NCBI GenBank assembly: GCA_026182355.1
Contig: JAPFBL010000117.1
Span: forward strand, 983,501 to 1,047,500
Length of the DNA: 64,000 nt
Reading direction: 5' to 3'
From: Hermatobates lingyangjiaoensis
Lineage: Eukaryota; Arthropoda; Insecta; Hemiptera; Hermatobatidae
In this document: piece by piece, positions 59,822 to 64,000 of the stretch
How positions within the stretch are numbered: position 1 is the stretch's first letter
Layout: the number at the start of each line of letters is the position of its first letter
The notes under the pieces: generated by a model
Database searches by the model: none
What the model was told of the DNA's origin: nothing
Seen by the model: only the letters and a program-made list of their open reading frames with translations
Position numbers and translations under genes: made by a program

Positions 59822-60064
59822 GTGTTAGATATAAATAGTGTTAGAATGTGTAGTTATGAAAAGAAAAGTTTGGGCCAGTTGATATTTTTATTCCCGGAGG
59901 AACTGAGAAGAGCCTGTAGAACATTAGAGAAACTCTCAAAAAAGGTAACCAAGCATGAAATTGGTATAAAATTTTTAGAAACTTCTTTTCAAGAAGGATT
60001 GCTACCAACCTTCACTAATATATATATATATATACAAAAGGATGATCCAAACTGGACACGATAA
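59822..60064 (+). pseudogene. PLE ORF N-terminus (copy D)
   Basis: An 80-residue frame. From residue 13, KKSLGQLIFLFPEELRRA leads into a charged segment likely to be helical, then FLETSFQEGLLPTF (51-64), resembling the FLxxCxxxxLiPkF signature near the N-terminus of PLE proteins, upstream of the reverse transcriptase. The frame then runs into a TA microsatellite read as YIYI (68-71), then DDPNWTR and a stop. Copy E has the same DPNWT word after its own TA tract. The ATG at 59822 or the one at residue 9 could be the start; homology begins only at about residue 12. The left arm holds an inverted partial copy. Downstream (60065-60240) no frame stays open. Confidence 0.7.
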
Positions 60065-60260
60065 CAGTTTAAAATTGAAGATAGGTAGCACAGAAAGTAA
60101 AGAAACTCACTTACAGACTCAATTATCGGGTAATCCGTCTTCAGGAGAAAAGAGAAAGGGAGACCAAGCTCGTTGTAAATGCAACCGCTAGTAACCCAAT
60201 ATCTAGTAAGGGTTGATAAGATTATTGTCTTACCAGACAATGAGCTAGTAAGTGTTTACC
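60065..60260 (+). pseudogene. Probable decayed continuation of PLE copy D
   Basis: The plus frame after the stop reads QFKIED and, further on, SLTDSII with scattered stops. The latter resembles the TDSII word on the minus strands at 2.6 and 30.9 kb. A short TA tract ends it (about 60262-60272). Confidence 0.35.
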
Positions 60261-60274
60261 AATATATATATAGT

Positions 60275-63200
60275 TCAATAACAAAAAGAGAAAAACGTAA
60301 ATCAAGGTATACAAGACACTACTATATTTTTACTAACGTCGTAATCAAATAGAATTACTGCTGCGATTAGCCGCGGCTAACTGAGCAAACAGTCTGAGGC
60401 GACAAACACGCGTGCTCACTGCTGGCTGCCTTAGGCGTCAGTAACTAACTAAAGACAGAGAACTAACTAAGAAAGCAAATCAAGAGAATAACTTGTCACT
60501 CTAGTCAAGAGAATAGAATACAGTTCTTCCGTTATATGAACCAACCTTGCACCAAGTAATGTATGAGAAAGGAGAAAAGGTTATATTAAAAGAAGAGTTG
60601 TAATAGAAACAAAAAATAAAGTTAAAAATTATTGACTGATGTGGAAATAATACAATGTATAATAATATTAAATGAAGCAAATATATTATAAATAATATAC
60701 ACTATTATTTCATTAGTAAAATTTATTACTTGAAAAAATTAAAAATAACCTCATAAATGGTTAAAAGCACATGACCTATAACAAATATGGGAAATAATTC
60801 CATTCATTATTAGTAAGACATGAATAAAGGCGCTGATTTAGGATAGAAGTGGTAGAAGACAATGAAAACCTAAGGAGTAGAAACGCTCTCTAACTAGACC
60901 AAATGTATAGACACCAATTAGAACCAGTAACGAAAACTTAAATTAATTTGGTTCTTCCAAAGCAGAGCCTGACAAGCTATCTTATTCTCTAAAACATGGC
61001 TCTTAATAAGAATAGATAGATGACAAAGTCAGTACTGAGAAAAAAAATCATCAATAAATTTATGCAGCAATTAAGGTTTTATGCTTATTGATGGTCAAGT
61101 ACAACCTACTTAACATCATGTCAGTAACCACTAGAAAAAAATAAATACACTGATTGGAGTTTCAGAAGTACCGAAGTAATGGGTTGACATGCGTACAGTT
61201 TTTTTATTACAAACCATATTTTTGATGATGTTTTTTGAACGTGACTAACGCTCCGTGTTTATACCATTTAGAGGACTATATATAATTAGTGAATTCTTAA
61301 ACCAAGTCTAAATCCAAATTTGCTAACAAAGTCTTCTCTATGTTCTATCATTTCAAGACAATAAAAAAAAATCAGTTAAGGAATTTTGAAACCAATGATC
61401 AATCTAACATGTAATTCAAATTATTATACCGAAGAGCTAAATCTAAAAGGTATTCCCACACTTTGCATCCATGCCAGTTATAATATACCAGCTAAATTGA
61501 ATTTCAGCTTTTAAGGTATTGTACATTTTTATTTCTTAAAAAAACAACAAAGAAATATTAAATTCTGATTACAGTAAAGCTGTAAAAACTGAAAATTCAT
61601 GTAAGCATATTGGATCATTTGCTAAATTTGCCGGATTTATTTCTAATTTACATTTCCTAATTTAGAAAATGTTTACGTTTACATTGAAATATTTCAAGTT
61701 AATTGAGTGAAACAAAATTTTTATTTAGATGTTCAATGAAAAAAATTGAATTTTTTATTAAGATAATATGATATTTTAAAAAAATAAATTTATTAATTGT
61801 AAACAGGAACTCCAATCAAACATAATTTTTGATGCATTCTATAGTTTGATGGATTTGTCTAAAAATGTGTTCCAATGAAATTGTATGCCATACCCATGAA
61901 GCTGTAAAACCTAATTTCATATGTAATTGCGGGTGTGCTCATGAAATCCATTGTCCAAGAGTATCGTGAAATCCAAGAGTATTAGAAGCATACTCTTTCG
62001 TTCATTATTGCAGAACAGATACTAATTTAAGTAAATTTTTGCTGATTCACGATCCTATAATTTTTTTTTTGGTAAAATATACCGTTTTGAAGTCTCAGAA
62101 AATACTTTTTTCCAATTAATAAATGTAAAATAAGATCCACAAATTTACTGTAATACTGTAAAAGTGTAATGTAGTATTAGATCTTTGAGAGGAGAGAGAA
62201 CTAAAAGAAGTTTTCAGGAAGGTATCCAATCGATCCTATTCTTGTCATTATTTGTGTATTATCTACATAATACTTTATATAATACAGCATGTGGCGATAT
62301 ACATTTGTGGCTTTTTCAATGGTTTAATGAGTTTTGCAAAAAGAGAGTACAGTGTTAATGATTTCAAAGAAAAAAAAAAAACAAAAAAAAAAGTAACTTA
62401 GTTATGAATTAACATGATAGAACTGATGAAGATTTTATTTGAGTAAATATATCTATAACGGATACGTAATAAGAGATGCATTATGCTAAGCAATGTCGGA
62501 AGATAATGGCAAGAAAACAGGGGTAGAAAACAATGGAGGCTGCGGATTCATTTTATTCCGGTGACAACTGCAATTGTTCTCCATCTAATTAAGACAGGAA
62601 TCTACAAGCAGTTTGCACAAAAAACAGGAAACTTAATTTCTACCTTTTACTAATAGAGTTTTCACAAAGACAGCAATTTGGACTCAACTCTTTTTGTTTG
62701 AAGTAGTGTTTCCAACAAATAATTTCCCTTTCCTTATTAATTTATTTTATAATTTATAGGATACCAAATAATTATTTATGTATATTTATTTTTGTTGAAA
62801 AGTATTCTTAGTTGCTTTGAAATAGCTGAAGTTCTCTAAATTATCCTGAAAAAAATCAGATAATCTATAAATAGATTATATATACAAGATATTTAAAGTA
62901 ATGTATATTTGAGAAAAAAGATTGAAGATATTTTAAAATCACGTTATTTTAGGTAAAAAACATCTAGTTTTTAATTTAAAACATTTATTTTAAACTATTA
63001 AATTAAAGAACCTAGAAAAACGAATTATTTTACTTATATTTTATTGCCGTGTTGATAGATGTAAATATTTTAAGTATATAGGCCTATATTATAGTCCTAT
63101 ATACTAATGTGACAATTAAATACTTTAATGTAAATACTTTAATGTGACAATTTTATTAAATGAACGATAAATTTGTGTTTAAAAGCAAACAATAATTAAT

Positions 63201-63600
63201 TATACTTCTTTTAACGTTCATAGGATTTTATTTCTATGTAGATATCCTTTAAAGAAATCTGGAATGGTATACACTCAACTTTATTGCAAGCACACATCAT
63301 ATCAAACTTGTTAGCCTCTCATCAAGTATTGCTAAATCCATAAATAATAAGCTTATTTACATTATTTTTTTTAACGTTGCTGTATTCATCTTCTTAGTTA
63401 CAACGATATTAGAATCATTAGAAAAATGTGACAAATTATTACTAAGAAAGTCTACGTCTCATCGGTTTAGTGTGCTTCTGTCTATTGTGGTTCTATTTGT
63501 AGTTTTTAAAACTAACTTTAGATTTTCTGATCTTTAATAAACTCTACAATGATTCCTAAAGAAGTATCGTATACGTTTCTTTGTTTTAGATAAGATTTTT
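60275..63600. other. Mostly gene-less AT-rich DNA
   Basis: A small CpG-bearing patch at about 60355-60440 contains the 14-bp palindrome TTAGCCGCGGCTAA (about 60368-60381) and is otherwise unassigned. At about 62045-62110, short words resemble repeat R (GTTTTGAAGTCTCAGAAAA). An A-rich tract lies at 62369-62393. No gene is recognised. Confidence 0.5.
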
Positions 63601-63624
63601 GCAAAACTACTAAATGCAATTACC

Positions 63625-63995
63625 TTATACTATACAATATGTCATCAAAGGTCCGCCCTCTACCAACTGTTCCATGATAGTCTGAATTACTGGCCTGATG
63701 TTTGTTGATAAACATTTGTCGCAGTCTGACGTTCTGATAAAATGTATATGCTCACATTTTATGGGTATATTTTTAAAATTGTTTATCCAAGGATTTTTGC
63801 CTGTAAGATCGTTGATATATTTCCCAGAGTTTGAGAATGTTCTAATTATCCTATAATACTCAATGCGGTTATTGTTGCTAATTTTGACACAAGTGAAAAA
63901 GATAAGAGAACTTTTAGTGAAATCATAATTATTCAAATCCAGTCACTTTTTACCATCACGTCCACTATTAAAATTTCTTTTAGAAGCATTGTATC
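63625..63995 (-). CDS. Unassigned protein-like frame at the right edge
   Basis: A minus-strand frame of 103 residues (start not defined by an ATG) continues upstream past one TGA near 63940 to the window edge, giving about 123 codons with a single stop. The composition is mixed and protein-like, with SDCDKC and MEQLVEGGPLMTY near the C-terminus, unlike the hydrophobic chance frames elsewhere in the window. I do not recognise the family. Either a decayed mobile-element gene or an exon is possible; the part beyond the edge would decide. Confidence 0.3.
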
Positions 63996-64000
63996 TGGCA

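Larger units (their letters stand above)
59371..60064. mobile_element. Head-to-head PLE 5' end (copy D)
   Basis: The left arm (59376-59545) is an inverted copy of two parts of the right side: 59613-59665, plus the coding start at about 59848-59945. The left arm lacks the segment 59666-59847, which holds the hammerhead-like motif. A 67-bp unpaired spacer lies between (59546-59612). Both arms encode YEKKSLGQLIFLFP, on opposite strands. The layout matches copy E at 10.7 kb. Confidence 0.75.

Noticed and set aside
1..64000. CRISPR arrays, bacterial operons or a prophage
   Set aside because: There are no regularly spaced repeats with unique spacers and no dense coding. All repeats are of eukaryotic mobile-element or microsatellite type.

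Overview
The window is AT-rich, gene-poor nuclear DNA from an animal. The evidence is tRNA-derived SINEs, a hAT miniature element with an 8-bp target duplication, non-LTR retrotransposon debris with a poly(A) tail, many Penelope-like element (PLE) fragments, and long CA and TA microsatellites. I cannot name the species. No complete host gene is visible. Long open frames are absent, and the few protein-like stretches are mobile-element debris or short unassigned frames.

Layout. 0-10 kb: a degenerate PLE GIY-YIG endonuclease fragment at about 4.7-5.2 kb and a duplicated block carrying two tRNA-SINE heads at 7.7-8.6 kb. 10-20 kb: a PLE 5' end in head-to-head inverted form (10.7-11.4 kb), a 5'-truncated non-LTR element with RNase H and zinc knuckle flanked by a candidate 12-bp target duplication (14.0-14.8 kb), a broken non-LTR reverse transcriptase piece (17.2-17.5 kb), and several copies of a repeat (family A) in TA tracts. 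20-35 kb: foldback repeats of families A, B and C, a dispersed repeat (R), and a SINE at 35.0 kb. 35-50 kb: mostly featureless AT-rich DNA, two CpG-bearing islands (38.0 and 39.4 kb), repeats R and F, and a hAT MITE at 49.5-50.1 kb. 50-64 kb: a CA minisatellite fused to repeat R, a B copy at 56 kb, an A foldback, a second head-to-head PLE 5' end at 59.1-60.2 kb, and an unassigned open frame at the right edge.

The main theme is Penelope-like retroelements. Four repeat families (A, B, C and PLE copy D) carry a hammerhead-ribozyme-like core: CUGANGA, one extra base, a stem-loop, then GAAA. Most of these copies are inverted repeats. In copy D the motif lies just upstream of an open frame resembling the PLE N-terminus. 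Copies D and E share the same layout: inverted 5' ends, the same N-terminal peptide and a TA microsatellite at the same protein position. Hammerhead motifs in PLEs are already known. What deserves checking here is the convergent foldback architecture, a 72-base structured insertion inside one motif, and the recurrent TA tracts.

Everything was read by eye. No alignment, folding or database search was run.
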